Shown: piece after piece, positions 26,417 through 33,909 of the stretch
Position numbering within the stretch: position 1 is the first letter of the stretch
How the letters are laid out: every line of letters begins with the position of its first letter
Assembly: GCA_023664265.1 (NCBI GenBank)
Contig: JAMPFV010000001.1
Coordinates: forward strand, 119,392-183,391
Length of the DNA stretch: 64,000 bases
Source of the DNA: Roseburia sp.
Lineage (GTDB): Bacteria; Bacillota; Clostridia; Lachnospirales; Lachnospiraceae
Direction: 5' to 3'
Translations under genes and position numbers: made by a program
The notes under the pieces: generated by a model
Seen by the model: the letters and a program-made list of their open reading frames with translations, nothing else
Databases searched by the model: none
Told to the model about the DNA's origin: nothing

Positions 26417-26914
26417 ATGAAAAATATGGAAATCGAGCGAAAATATACCGTAAAAAGGCTTCCGGACAATCCGGAAGCCTACCCCTGCAAGGTTATCCGG
26501 CAGGCGTATCTGAATGTCTCCCCCGTCGTGAGAATACGCGAATCAAACGACAGCTGGTTCCTCACCTACAAGGGCGAGGGCCTGATGACGCGCGAGGAGT
26601 ACAACCTCCCGCTCGACAAAGCCTCCTTCCTGCATCTGCTGGAAAAGGCGGACGGAAACATCATCTCCAAGAAGCGCTATGTGATCGCGCTGGAGCAGCC
26701 GCAGTTTCGGGCGGGCTTTACGCCGCCCCCGAATCTCTCGCTGTGCATTGAGCTGGATGTGTTTGACGCCCCCTTCGCGCCCTTGGTCATGGCCGAAGTG
26801 GAATTTCCAAGCGTCGAGGCGGCCGACGCGTTCATCCCGCCCGACTGGTTTGACGAGGACGTCACACGCAATCCCGCTTATCACAACTCCGTGATGAGCC
26901 AAAAAATTTTTTAA
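26417..26914 (+). CDS. CYTH-domain protein (triphosphate tunnel metalloenzyme)
   Basis: 165 residues. The N-terminal E-I-E-R-K-Y is the ExExK signature of CYTH enzymes, and charged strands with R-I-R, K-Y and E-L-D-V-F continue the tunnel pattern. Bacterial single-domain members usually hydrolyse inorganic triphosphate or nucleoside triphosphates with Mg or Mn. The chosen ATG follows GAAAGGAATTTTGTT. The gene stands alone, divergent from the DJ-1 operon and convergent with the antiporter. Confidence 0.9.
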   Translation: MKNMEIERKYTVKRLPDNPEAYPCKVIRQAYLNVSPVVRIRESNDSWFLTYKGEGLMTREEYNLPLDKASFLHLLEKADGNIISKKRYVIALEQPQFRAGFTPPPNLSLCIELDVFDAPFAPLVMAEVEFPSVEAADAFIPPDWFDEDVTRNPAYHNSVMSQKIF

Positions 26915-26938
26915 GCTGCCGAGCGAGCCTGCGTTTCT

Positions 26939-27889
26939 TTACGCGTTCACCATCAGATTTGCAAAGTACGCGGCGTACAGCGCCAGAAAGAGGATACCGT
27001 TCGCGCGGCTGAGCTTCTTACTCCTGAATACCAAAAGCCACAGGAGAAGCATCACGGCAATCGCCACCAGATTGTCCACGATAAAGGCCGACGTGTAGGC
27101 AATCGGCGTGATCACCGCGGTCGTTCCGAGCACGAAGAGAATGTTAAACAGGTTGGAGCCTACGATATTTCCCACCGCGATGTCGGTCTCCCTCTTCTTG
27201 GCCGCGATGCAGGAGGTCACCAGCTCGGGAAGCGAGGTGCCAAACGCCACAATCGTGAGCCCGATCAGACGCTCCCCCATTCCGAAGGCCTGCGCAATCG
27301 CCGTCGCCGCGTCCACCGTCACGTCGGAGCCGACAATGATCATCGCCGCGCCCAGCAGAATCAGCACCAGGGATTTCCATACCTTGTCCTTTTCGGAATC
27401 CTCCTGCCCGTTCTTCTGCGTCTCGATTTGGCTCTTGCGGGTCAGCCGTATCATATAGACAACGTCGATGATCAACAGCGCCCAGAAGATCACGCCGTCC
27501 ACCCGCGTGAGCCGGCCGCCGAGCGCGCCGCACGCAAGCGGCATCACGGACACCACGAAGGTAAACGGGATATCGAAGCGGATACTGCTCGGCTTCACCG
27601 CCAGCGGACAGATTATCGACGCAAGCCCGAGTATCAGCAGAACGTTCATAATGTTGCTGCCAAGCACGTTGCTGATCGCCAGATCAACGCTGCCCTTTAT
27701 GGCGGCGCTGATGCTGATCGCGGCCTCGGGCGCGCTGGTTCCGAACGCCACAATGGTCAGACCGATAACGATATGCGGGATGCCGAACCTGTCCGCAACC
27801 TTCGACGCCCCGTCAACGAACCAGTCCGCCCCCTTCATCAGCAGGATAAATCCGACCGCGAGTAACAAAAACTGTAATGCAATTTCCAT
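26939..27889 (-). CDS. CaCA-family cation antiporter (YrbG-like), probable Mn-linked
   Basis: About 316 residues with around ten hydrophobic helices. The two alpha-repeat signatures of the CaCA exchangers are clear: GLTIVAFGTSAPE near residue 45 and GLTIVAFGTSLPELVTS near residue 215. Family members exchange Ca or other divalent cations for Na or H across the membrane. The long leader holds a yybP-ykoY-type element, which elsewhere senses Mn and turns on Mn exporters, so Mn export is a reasonable inference. An in-frame TTG two codons upstream is too close to GGAGG, so ATG at 27889 is preferred. Confidence 0.93.
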   Translation of the reverse strand: MEIALQFLLLAVGFILLMKGADWFVDGASKVADRFGIPHIVIGLTIVAFGTSAPEAAISISAAIKGSVDLAISNVLGSNIMNVLLILGLASIICPLAVKPSSIRFDIPFTFVVSVMPLACGALGGRLTRVDGVIFWALLIIDVVYMIRLTRKSQIETQKNGQEDSEKDKVWKSLVLILLGAAMIIVGSDVTVDAATAIAQAFGMGERLIGLTIVAFGTSLPELVTSCIAAKKRETDIAVGNIVGSNLFNILFVLGTTAVITPIAYTSAFIVDNLVAIAVMLLLWLLVFRSKKLSRANGILFLALYAAYFANLMVNA

Positions 27890-28002
27890 GTTCAATCCCT
27901 CCTTTTATTTACGGAAATGACAATACCGTCATTTTCAGCCGTGCTCTGACAGGCGACATGCTCCGTATGATACCGGATGAAAGCCTCATTTTTCCATAGA
28001 GT

Positions 28003-28136
28003 AAAAAAGACCTTTGACGCATCACAAGGATAACGCCAAAAGTCTCGTACTTTCACGGATACCTGAAAGATGTGTAACCACGAAAGCCGCTATGCGGCAC
28101 TCGGGGTATGTTGATTACACATAGCTAACTACTCCC
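28003..28136 (-). ncRNA. yybP-ykoY-type (manganese) riboswitch with intrinsic terminator
   Basis: Read on the minus strand, the leader begins GGGAGTAG, the conserved 5' motif of this class, contains CAACATACCCCGAGTGCC and ends with a GTGAAAGTACGAGACTTTTGG segment like the class GTGAGACCTTTGCC. The terminal stem AGACTTTTGGCG/CGTCAAAGGTCT has 12 pairs (two G-U) and is followed by six T, a textbook terminator. In known members Mn binding opens the terminator. It lies directly upstream of the cation antiporter. Identification is by motif recall, not by covariance model. Confidence 0.85.
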
Positions 28137-28152
28137 TTCCAACTTAATTAAA

Positions 28153-28181
28153 GTTTAACACAGACTTGTAAGTCTTGTCAA
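28153..28181 (-). promoter_or_regulatory. Promoter of the riboswitch/antiporter transcript
   Basis: On the minus strand TTGACA (28181-28176) is followed after 17 bases by TTAAAC (28158-28153), a weak -10. Transcription would start just before the conserved riboswitch 5' motif. Confidence 0.55.
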
Positions 28182-28323
28182 TGAGCTTTTGCAAACAAAG
28201 TCATTCACCACTCTTTATCATATTTATGACAAGCTTTTTTAATCAATATAATTTTTTCTCTTTCCCACCAAGAAGAAGGCCTGTAACGCTGACGATAACT
28301 ACGGGCACCGCAGCTGCCGCCGG

Positions 28324-28352
28324 TTGATTCAGGTGTGATGTTGTGCTATACT
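28324..28352 (+). promoter_or_regulatory. Promoter of the small protein at 28396
   Basis: TTGATT (28324-28329) and TATACT (28347-28352) are spaced by 17 bases, 44 bases before the start codon. Confidence 0.6.
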
Positions 28353-28395
28353 CCAAATTGTTACAGGCAGACAGCGCATAAGGAAGTGATTGGAT

Positions 28396-28647
28396 ATGAG
28401 CATAGCGCCAACAGATGTTTTCCTTTTATGGCACACCCATGACTTGACCGATGATTTTGGAACACATGAGGAAGCAAAATTAATTGGTGTTTTTTCCTCT
28501 GAGGAAAAGGCAAAAGAGGTAATCGACCACCTAAAAGACAAGGAGGGTTTTAGGGATCAGCCATTAGATTGCTTTGAAATACACAAGTTCAAAGTTGATC
28601 GTCCGAGTTGGGTTGATGGCTTTACTACAGTCCATTGGGCAGAATAA
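28396..28647 (+). CDS. Small DUF7336-like protein
   Basis: 83 residues. The sequence V-F-L-L-W-H-T-H-D-L near the start, then K-L-I-G-V-F-S-S-E-E-K-A, and G-F-R-D-Q-P match a widespread small bacterial family that I recall as DUF7336, often seen near toxin or mobile loci. No activity is known. The chosen ATG follows AGGAAG; a TTG two codons earlier is also possible. It has its own promoter and lies between the riboswitch region and thymidine kinase. Confidence 0.75.
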   Translation: MSIAPTDVFLLWHTHDLTDDFGTHEEAKLIGVFSSEEKAKEVIDHLKDKEGFRDQPLDCFEIHKFKVDRPSWVDGFTTVHWAE

Positions 28648-28649
28648 TG

Positions 28650-28856
28650 ATGAGGCGGTGGCAACGATGGTCAAAGAGTTTGAAATCCAAGGCCAAGAGC
28701 CTGAAGGTCTATACGGAAACCTACAAGCCCGACTACGCCATTAAGCTCTCTGCAAAGAACTTCGGCTTTGAATCCGGGAAAAAGACCGTCCCTCTCCATG
28801 CCGCACTTCGCATTTGCACGCTCATTTTACATTCGGCCCCAGTATTCCCAGCTTGA
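28650..28856 (+). other. Possible short ORF or gene remnant, overlapping the end of tdk
   Basis: Directly after the DUF7336-like gene, one frame codes about 68 residues (M-M-R-R-W-Q onward) and another frame, starting at an ATG near 28668, codes a 25-residue peptide (M-V-K-E-F-E-I-Q-G-Q). Both look protein-like in parts, which suggests a decayed or frameshifted gene. Neither has a good ribosome binding site, and the longer one runs antisense into the tdk 3' end. I cannot identify either. Confidence 0.25.
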
Positions 28857-29394
28857 AATGCTTCCTGCACAGCGCCACATAGCTGTCGTTGGCGCCGAGA
28901 AACACCTGCTCCCCATCCCGTATAATGCCGTCCCGGTTGTATCGGGCGTTGCTTGTCGCTTTCTTCCCGCACCAGCAGACAGTCTTGACCTCATGGATAC
29001 AATCCGCAATCGTTATCAGGCGCTCGCTCCCCGGGAAGAGCTTGTTCTGAAAATCGGCGCGCAGCCCGTAGCACACCACCGGCACCTCCAGAAAGTCCAC
29101 AATGTCCGAGAGAAAGTCCACCTGCTCCGCCGTCGCAAACTGCACCTCATCCACGATAATACAATCATACTCCTGAATCGCGTCCTTCGACATCTCCTGA
29201 AGCTCATGCAGCAGCACGCAGTCCATTTCCAGTCCGATGCGGGAGCGGATTTTCCGCACCCCGTCCCGACTGTCCGTCTCCGTCTTGCACAGCAGCGCCT
29301 TCTTGCCGACCTCCTCATAATTAAAGTGTGTCATCAGGGCGTTTGCCGTCTTTGAGCTGTTCATCGCGCCATAGTAATAATAAAGCTTTGCCAT
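28822..29394 (-). CDS. tdk: Thymidine kinase (type II)
   Basis: About 190 residues. The P-loop is GAMNSSKT, the Walker B-like segment is DEVQF, and zinc-binding cysteines are present (C-W-C-G-K-K and later C-R-K-H), as in bacterial type II thymidine kinases. It phosphorylates thymidine and deoxyuridine in salvage. ATG at 29394 lies five bases after GGAGG; an earlier ATG (M-S-E-P) lacks such a site. It follows the MNT/HEPN pair by 34 bases on the same strand, so they may be cotranscribed. Confidence 0.96.
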   Translation of the reverse strand: MAKLYYYYGAMNSSKTANALMTHFNYEEVGKKALLCKTETDSRDGVRKIRSRIGLEMDCVLLHELQEMSKDAIQEYDCIIVDEVQFATAEQVDFLSDIVDFLEVPVVCYGLRADFQNKLFPGSERLITIADCIHEVKTVCWCGKKATSNARYNRDGIIRDGEQVFLGANDSYVALCRKHFKLGILGPNVK

Positions 29395-29428
29395 CTTTTC
29401 CTCCGTTTCCGGTATTTGAGCCGCAGGC

Positions 29429-29830
29429 TCACTCATTGTCCTTCCCTCTAAGATATTTTTCCGTAGCCTGGTAGAATTTTTCCGCGTTTTCAATCTGTTC
29501 TTTCACATCTTCCCTCGACAGAACATAATAATCGTCATAGTCACTGTCGCTTCGTATGTCAAATGCTTCACTGATAATATCGGACAGTTCAACATCAAAT
29601 ATACCTGATTTTATATACTGTTTGCGAAAATATGCGGACACTCCGGAATGCTTTGAAAAGTCCACACCCTCTAACGCCAACACGCTCCTCATACAGTGGA
29701 AAATCGCATAATAAGAACGGTTAGCCGCTCCTTTGCAGTCGTTATCCGCAACCAATATTCTGGCGGACTTTATACACCGCTCCGCCTGCTCCAAACGGTA
29801 ATCCGATAGTTGCCTCCACCTCTTATCCAT
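29429..29830 (-). CDS. HEPN-domain protein, toxin of a MNT/HEPN pair (copy 1)
   Basis: 133 residues, four-helix HEPN type. The R-S-Y-Y-A-I-F-H segment (Arg38 to His45) is the R-x(4-6)-H motif that forms the RNase active site in HEPN toxins, and it is intact here. Its start overlaps the end of the MNT nucleotidyltransferase gene by eight bases, the usual antitoxin-toxin coupling. In characterised pairs (HepT/MntA) the MNT partner adds AMP to a tyrosine next to this motif to silence the toxin; YY follows the Arg here. A paralogue lies at 48584. Confidence 0.88.
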   Translation of the reverse strand: MDKRWRQLSDYRLEQAERCIKSARILVADNDCKGAANRSYYAIFHCMRSVLALEGVDFSKHSGVSAYFRKQYIKSGIFDVELSDIISEAFDIRSDSDYDDYYVLSREDVKEQIENAEKFYQATEKYLRGKDNE

Positions 29831-30173
29831 ACAGAGCAACTCCCTCCCTCCGGATATTTTGATAAAAAGGCAATATTCCCTCACTCTGTTCAAAGGTGTC
29901 CCTGTCGCGCAAAAGCAGCGATATTTCCACATCATTCTCCAATCCAATCCGACTGGCAACTCTGCTTATCTGCTTTCTGTAGCGGCAGACCTCCTCCCTT
30001 TTACAGTTCATAATAATCATAATGTCAATATCTGATTCCCCGTCGAAATCCCCTCTGGCACAGGAACCGTATAGCACAATTTTATAGATATTCCCTCTCA
30101 ACAGCTTCTTTGCTTCCTCTACTATTTCCGCTGTAATGGCATTGATTTCATTCTCACTTCTCTTTTTTAACAT
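29823..30173 (-). CDS. MNT-type nucleotidyltransferase, antitoxin (copy 1)
   Basis: 116 residues, the minimal nucleotidyltransferase size. G-S-C-A-R-G-D-F-D-G-E-S-D-I-D is the G-S-x10-D-x-D catalytic motif (about residues 37-51) with both metal-binding aspartates. Minimal NTases of this kind modify and neutralise HEPN toxins. It precedes and overlaps the HEPN gene. A perfect 8-base inverted repeat overlaps its promoter -10, which may be an autoregulatory operator. The copy at 48972 is clearly related, sharing G-S-C-A-R-G-D and S-D-I-D-I and the I-G-L-E-N-D-V stretch. Confidence 0.9.
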   Translation of the reverse strand: MLKKRSENEINAITAEIVEEAKKLLRGNIYKIVLYGSCARGDFDGESDIDIMIIMNCKREEVCRYRKQISRVASRIGLENDVEISLLLRDRDTFEQSEGILPFYQNIRREGVALYG

Positions 30174-30246
30174 ATGCCTTTTTTCCTTTCCCCGAAACTT
30201 ATTGCCGTCACATAATCACGGTATATTCATGCCCATTCGGGCGAGT

Positions 30247-30267
30247 ATAATGTCTATCGACATTATA
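30247..30267 (-). promoter_or_regulatory. Promoter -10 with overlapping palindrome upstream of MNT/HEPN copy 1
   Basis: ATAATGTC (30247-30254), TATC, GACATTAT (30259-30266) is a perfect inverted repeat. On the minus strand a TATAAT box (30267-30262) overlaps its right arm. The arrangement suggests a repressor site on the toxin-antitoxin promoter. The -35 hexamer is weak. Confidence 0.5.
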
Positions 30268-30418
30268 TCATAAATATTGAAATATGAAATACTTCCCCGA
30301 CAGTATTTCCTTCTTGGGACGTTTGTATTATACTGTTTGTATCATATTGTCTTATTATATTATATGGAAAGCAAACAAAACCACCCTTGTGCAAAACACG
30401 CACGGAAACGAGGTATTT

Positions 30419-30922
30419 ATGGAAAACTACAGGAAACAACTGGATGCACTCTGTCAGAGCATGATGGCCTATGACGCGGGGGACGCCGCAAGAATACAAC
30501 ACTTCATCAAGGTGCACAGCTTCGCGGGGCTTATCGGGCGCATGGAGGGGCTGCCCCAAGAGCAGCTCGTTATTCTGGAGGCGGCCGCCTATGTGCACGA
30601 CATCGGCATCAAGCCGTCCGAGGCGCGCTACGGCGATTGCAGCGGGACGCATCAGGAGGAGCTTGGCCCCGCGCCCGCGCGGGAAATGCTGGGGCAGTGC
30701 GGCTTCACGCAGCAGCAGACGGAGCGCGTCGCCTATCTCGTGGGGCACCACCACACCTACACGGATATTGACGGCGCGGACTATCAAATTCTGGTCGAGG
30801 CGGATTTTCTTGTAAACCTCCACGAGGGAAACAGCTCCGCCGACGCCGTCCGGCACGCATACGAGACCATTTTCCGCACGGAATCAGGGAGAGACCTCTG
30901 CCGGAAAATGTTCGGGTTGTGA
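30419..30922 (+). CDS. HD-domain phosphohydrolase
   Basis: 167 residues. The metal ligands H (in F-I-K-V-H), HD (in Y-V-H-D-I-G) and H/H-H (in V-G-H-H-H-T) follow the H...HD...H...D order of single-domain HD hydrolases that act on nucleotides or phosphate esters. The start at 30419 follows GAGG; the upstream hydrophobic extension of the frame has no site and is ignored. It is divergent from the MNT/HEPN operon and convergent with the GH53 gene. The substrate is unknown. Confidence 0.88.
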   Translation: MENYRKQLDALCQSMMAYDAGDAARIQHFIKVHSFAGLIGRMEGLPQEQLVILEAAAYVHDIGIKPSEARYGDCSGTHQEELGPAPAREMLGQCGFTQQQTERVAYLVGHHHTYTDIDGADYQILVEADFLVNLHEGNSSADAVRHAYETIFRTESGRDLCRKMFGL

Positions 30923-30969
30923 CTGCCTGTGCGCCTTGTCCCGCCGATTCCATTAAGAGCTGCGTTTCC

Positions 30970-32679
30970 CTAATATACCTTTTCCAAACAAAAGGCACTC
31001 ATTTTGACACGGATAGGCGGCGCGGCAATCTTAATGCCAAAGGTCAACGGCCCCGCCTCGCAGCGGATATTTTCCAGCTCATGGATTGTCCAGTCCTCGT
31101 CCGTAGGATGAATCGCCGTGTCCTGATACTGCTTGGGTGTCTCCATGAACATCCGCACATCCACGCCCGTGGTATCGACGCCGCGGAAGGACACCCGCAG
31201 CCGATACACACCCGACTCCTTGAGCTCAAGCGTCTGAGAAATCGCAAATCTAAAGTTCATCGGCGACGCCACCGTCAGCACATTTTCCGAGAGACTTACG
31301 ACGGTCTCGTCACCGCTCTTTGACAGCTCCCAGCCCGAGAGGCCGTCCTGCCACTGTGGGTTGGCGGCCAGATTCGGCCTGCGCTCTATCTGCTCCACAA
31401 CGCTTATATGCGCCACGGTGCTATATTCCTCCAAGCCCTCGCCGACAAGCCGCCCTGCCGGCGTTATCTGCCCGATTTCCATCTGCTCCGGCAGGCTGTC
31501 CCACCGGACATCCGCCATGCGCGCCGAGCCGTCATAGTACAATACCTGTATCTGCCGCGGAAGCATTGCGGGAAGTCCCCCCCTGTCCGCGTATGCACAG
31601 ACAATCTCCTTGGGGTGGTACAGCTTCGCGACCTTTTTCGGGCAGGCCTGCTCCCGCATGAAGCCAAAGGCCCTCACCGCCTCCATGACCGTGCCGTCCT
31701 CCGCCAGTATGCCCATACTCTCGTTCCAGCCGCCGTGCCCGTCCGGCACACATAACGGCTCCCAATAGTACACGCCCTGCCCCATCTCATTCGGAAGCGA
31801 CGCGACGATATTCATCACCATCTCCACCACCTGCCGCTGCCCCTCCGGCGTGGCAGGTATCCCCGCTATCCGCTCCTGCTCCGCGTCGATAAAGCCCCTC
31901 TCGCTCTTGCGCCACGCATGCGCCGTCTCCACAACCATAATCGGCTTCCCGAAGTCCCGTATCAGTTGCTCTGCGGTATTTTTCAAATCCATAAACGTCC
32001 CATGCCAGAACGGATAGTACGACAGACCGATCAAGTCAAAATCCGACAGCCCCTGCGCAAAGGCCGCGTCAAACCAGTCCTTCAAAAGCCGGTACCGCCC
32101 GCCCTGATCCAAATGAATCATTATCCTCATGCGACTGTCCGCCGCAGCCTCCCTCGCCGCGCGGATTCCCGCATTGATGAGCGCCGTCATTCCCTGATAG
32201 TTCGGAACCGCCCCGTCCGGAAAGAGCAAGCCGCTTCGGATTTCATTTCCAATCTGGACGATCTGCGGGAGCACGCCCTCTTGCTTCAACGCGAGCAGCG
32301 TCTCCCGCGTAAACGTATAGACAGCCTCCTCCAGCGCCTCCCCGTGCAGCTCCTCCCAAGCCTGCGGCTTTGTCTGATTGCCGGGGTCCGCCCAGAAATC
32401 CGAATAGTGGAAATCCAGCATAAAGCTCATGTCCTGCCGCTTGATTTCCTTCGCCAGCCTGATTGTATGCGCCAGATTACAGTAGCCTTTCGCCTCCGGC
32501 ACCCTCTCCGGCTCATTCCACAGCCTGAGCCGCACGGAATTGACACCGTACTTCTTTGCCAGCGCCAGCGGCTCCATCACCGTGCCGTCAAAGTCCTTTA
32601 CCTGCATCCCCTCGTCCGCCCCCTGCGGAAGAAAGGACAAATCCATTCCTTTATAAAAAATCGTGTCTTTCCTCTCCAT
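30970..32679 (-). CDS. Glycoside hydrolase family 53 (endo-beta-1,4-galactanase-like), cytoplasmic
   Basis: 569 residues and no signal peptide. The family 53 barrel (about 8-350) shows R-L-R-L-W-N-E-P, D-F-H-Y-S-D-F-W-A-D-P, the acid/base Glu in Q-I-G-N-E-I and the nucleophile Glu in V-V-E-T-A-H-A-W. A linker and an Ig-like strand region follow, then a C-terminal carbohydrate-binding-like domain (about 435-569). It probably trims imported galacto-oligosaccharides from pectic galactan or arabinogalactan. Known GH53 enzymes are normally secreted, so the lack of an export signal is notable. Its promoter is divergent from tRNA-Leu. Confidence 0.92.
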   Translation of the reverse strand: MERKDTIFYKGMDLSFLPQGADEGMQVKDFDGTVMEPLALAKKYGVNSVRLRLWNEPERVPEAKGYCNLAHTIRLAKEIKRQDMSFMLDFHYSDFWADPGNQTKPQAWEELHGEALEEAVYTFTRETLLALKQEGVLPQIVQIGNEIRSGLLFPDGAVPNYQGMTALINAGIRAAREAAADSRMRIMIHLDQGGRYRLLKDWFDAAFAQGLSDFDLIGLSYYPFWHGTFMDLKNTAEQLIRDFGKPIMVVETAHAWRKSERGFIDAEQERIAGIPATPEGQRQVVEMVMNIVASLPNEMGQGVYYWEPLCVPDGHGGWNESMGILAEDGTVMEAVRAFGFMREQACPKKVAKLYHPKEIVCAYADRGGLPAMLPRQIQVLYYDGSARMADVRWDSLPEQMEIGQITPAGRLVGEGLEEYSTVAHISVVEQIERRPNLAANPQWQDGLSGWELSKSGDETVVSLSENVLTVASPMNFRFAISQTLELKESGVYRLRVSFRGVDTTGVDVRMFMETPKQYQDTAIHPTDEDWTIHELENIRCEAGPLTFGIKIAAPPIRVKMSAFCLEKVY

Positions 32680-32735
32680 ATCCTGTTCTCCTCTGCGTGT
32701 GCATCAATACTTCTATTCGTAGTGTTACACAGAAA

Positions 32736-32789
32736 ATTTCCGTTGTCAAACACGTTTTTCACAAGGCAAAACAGATTGACAACGGAAAT
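32736..32789. promoter_or_regulatory. Divergent promoters with a perfect 14-base inverted repeat (GH53 / tRNA-Leu)
   Basis: ATTTCCGTTGTCAA (32736-32749) and its exact complement TTGACAACGGAAAT (32776-32789) face each other across 26 bases. The right arm holds the TTGACA -35 box of the tRNA promoter (-10 TATAGT at 32799-32804, 17-base spacer). The left arm holds, on the minus strand, TTGACA with an AACACT -10 after 17 bases for the GH53 gene. The repeat may bind a regulator, or may reflect a duplicated promoter element. Confidence 0.65.
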
Positions 32790-32815
32790 CCGATTTGATA
32801 TAGTAAAGTCCATAA

Positions 32816-32895
32816 GCGGATATGGCGGAATTGGCAGACGCGCCAGATTTAGGTTCTGGTGGGAGACCGTGCAGGTTCAAGTCCTGTTATCCGCA
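32816..32895 (+). tRNA. tRNA-Leu (anticodon UAG)
   Basis: The acceptor stem GCGGATA pairs with TATCCGC and is followed by an A discriminator. The anticodon stem CCAGA/TCTGG encloses the loop TTTAGGT, giving anticodon TAG. A variable arm of leucine type (GGTGGGAGACC region) and the T-arm GTTCAAGTC are present. The 3' CCA is not encoded. A perfect -35 box and a good -10 box lie just upstream. Confidence 0.96.
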
Positions 32896-32898
32896 TCA

Positions 32899-32941
32899 AC
32901 GGTGCAAACCGAAGCGGCTGCTTCCACTTGCACCGTTTTTT
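32899..32941 (+). terminator. Terminator of tRNA-Leu
   Basis: ACGGTGCAA pairs with TTGCACCGT across a 20-base loop that can form an inner stem (GAAGC/GCTTC), followed by six T. Confidence 0.85.
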
Positions 32942-32996
32942 AAAATCATCCCCATGCCGTCCGCCTGTTTTGCACCCTCAATTAAATGCAAAATAT

Positions 32997-33734
32997 TTAC
33001 GTTATGCATACGCTTTTATCCTTTTCGCAAATCTGATTTATATTTCCGTCTTTGATAAGGTATGCAGCCCCAAACAATGTTGTTGTTTTGTTTTCAATCA
33101 CGAAATAGCTTCCGTCTTCCAGAGCATAAAATTCCCTGCCATAACTATCCGAATATGTTATATCCTCAAATAAGCGTTGTCCATCTAAAATATCGTCTTT
33201 TATGTCCTGATAATGTGGCAGGATCATTAATTTTGTAATCCCTAATCCGGATAAAAATCTCTCATATTCCTTATCAATGCTTTCGCCCTCAAGCTCAGGC
33301 TGTGCATATACAATCTCTGCGCTGTTCATTGTTCCGGCGCTGATGCCTATCAAAATTCCGTCAAAATCGTTAATACGTTCTTTTAAACGTATTCTTTCAA
33401 AAAATTTGTTTTGTGTCGGAACATGTCCGCCGGCAAGTATAAGTACATCATAATCGGAAATTTTATCCACAAGCTTTTCATTTCTGTTATCGCATATATG
33501 CATTTGACTGATTGATAATCCACTCATTGGAAACGATGCTGCAAAAATGTTCATTATACTGTCATTTACTTCTATATCGTCTGCGTCTGCACTTATTATC
33601 AAAACTTTTGAGTTGTCTTTCCAATGTTTTTGTAAACTGTTTAACAGGCCATTCTCTGCGCTTAACTGAGTGGGTATTCTCGTTCCATTATTTTTGTATG
33701 AACCGCCTATGTGACTCGTTAAATATGCAATCAT
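32997..33734 (-). CDS. Peptidase S51 / type 1 glutamine amidotransferase-like protein
   Basis: 245 residues. G-I-S-A-G-T-M-N has the serine nucleophile elbow of the S51 peptidase E family, following the strand motif L-I-L-A-G-G-H. The conserved catalytic His region is less certain; L-P-H-Y-Q is the best candidate. Family members cleave Asp-X dipeptides or act as cyanophycinase-like enzymes in the cytoplasm. ATG at 33734 follows AAGGAG. The gene and the next two are more AT-rich than the rest of the window, suggesting acquired DNA. Confidence 0.85.
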   Translation of the reverse strand: MIAYLTSHIGGSYKNNGTRIPTQLSAENGLLNSLQKHWKDNSKVLIISADADDIEVNDSIMNIFAASFPMSGLSISQMHICDNRNEKLVDKISDYDVLILAGGHVPTQNKFFERIRLKERINDFDGILIGISAGTMNSAEIVYAQPELEGESIDKEYERFLSGLGITKLMILPHYQDIKDDILDGQRLFEDITYSDSYGREFYALEDGSYFVIENKTTTLFGAAYLIKDGNINQICEKDKSVCIT

Positions 33735-33909
33735 TACATTCTCCTTATTGTGCCCCATAATTTGATATTGCTATTCTTCTTCCTTTAATTTTTCCATAAT
33801 GGAATTTGCATTGGATTAATTCGTGGTGGTCTGCTTTACTTGCCTATATATGGGCAAATTCGGCTGACCATCATCATAATACTTCTTACCAACGGTTTCA
33901 AGTGCATGA

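Noticed and set aside
30263..30856. Minus-strand open frame opposite the HD hydrolase
   Set aside because: Shadow of the HD gene, which has the H/HD/H metal motif and a ribosome binding site.
32816..33000. Integrated element at tRNA-Leu
   Set aside because: No integrase and no second copy of the tRNA 3' end found in the window.
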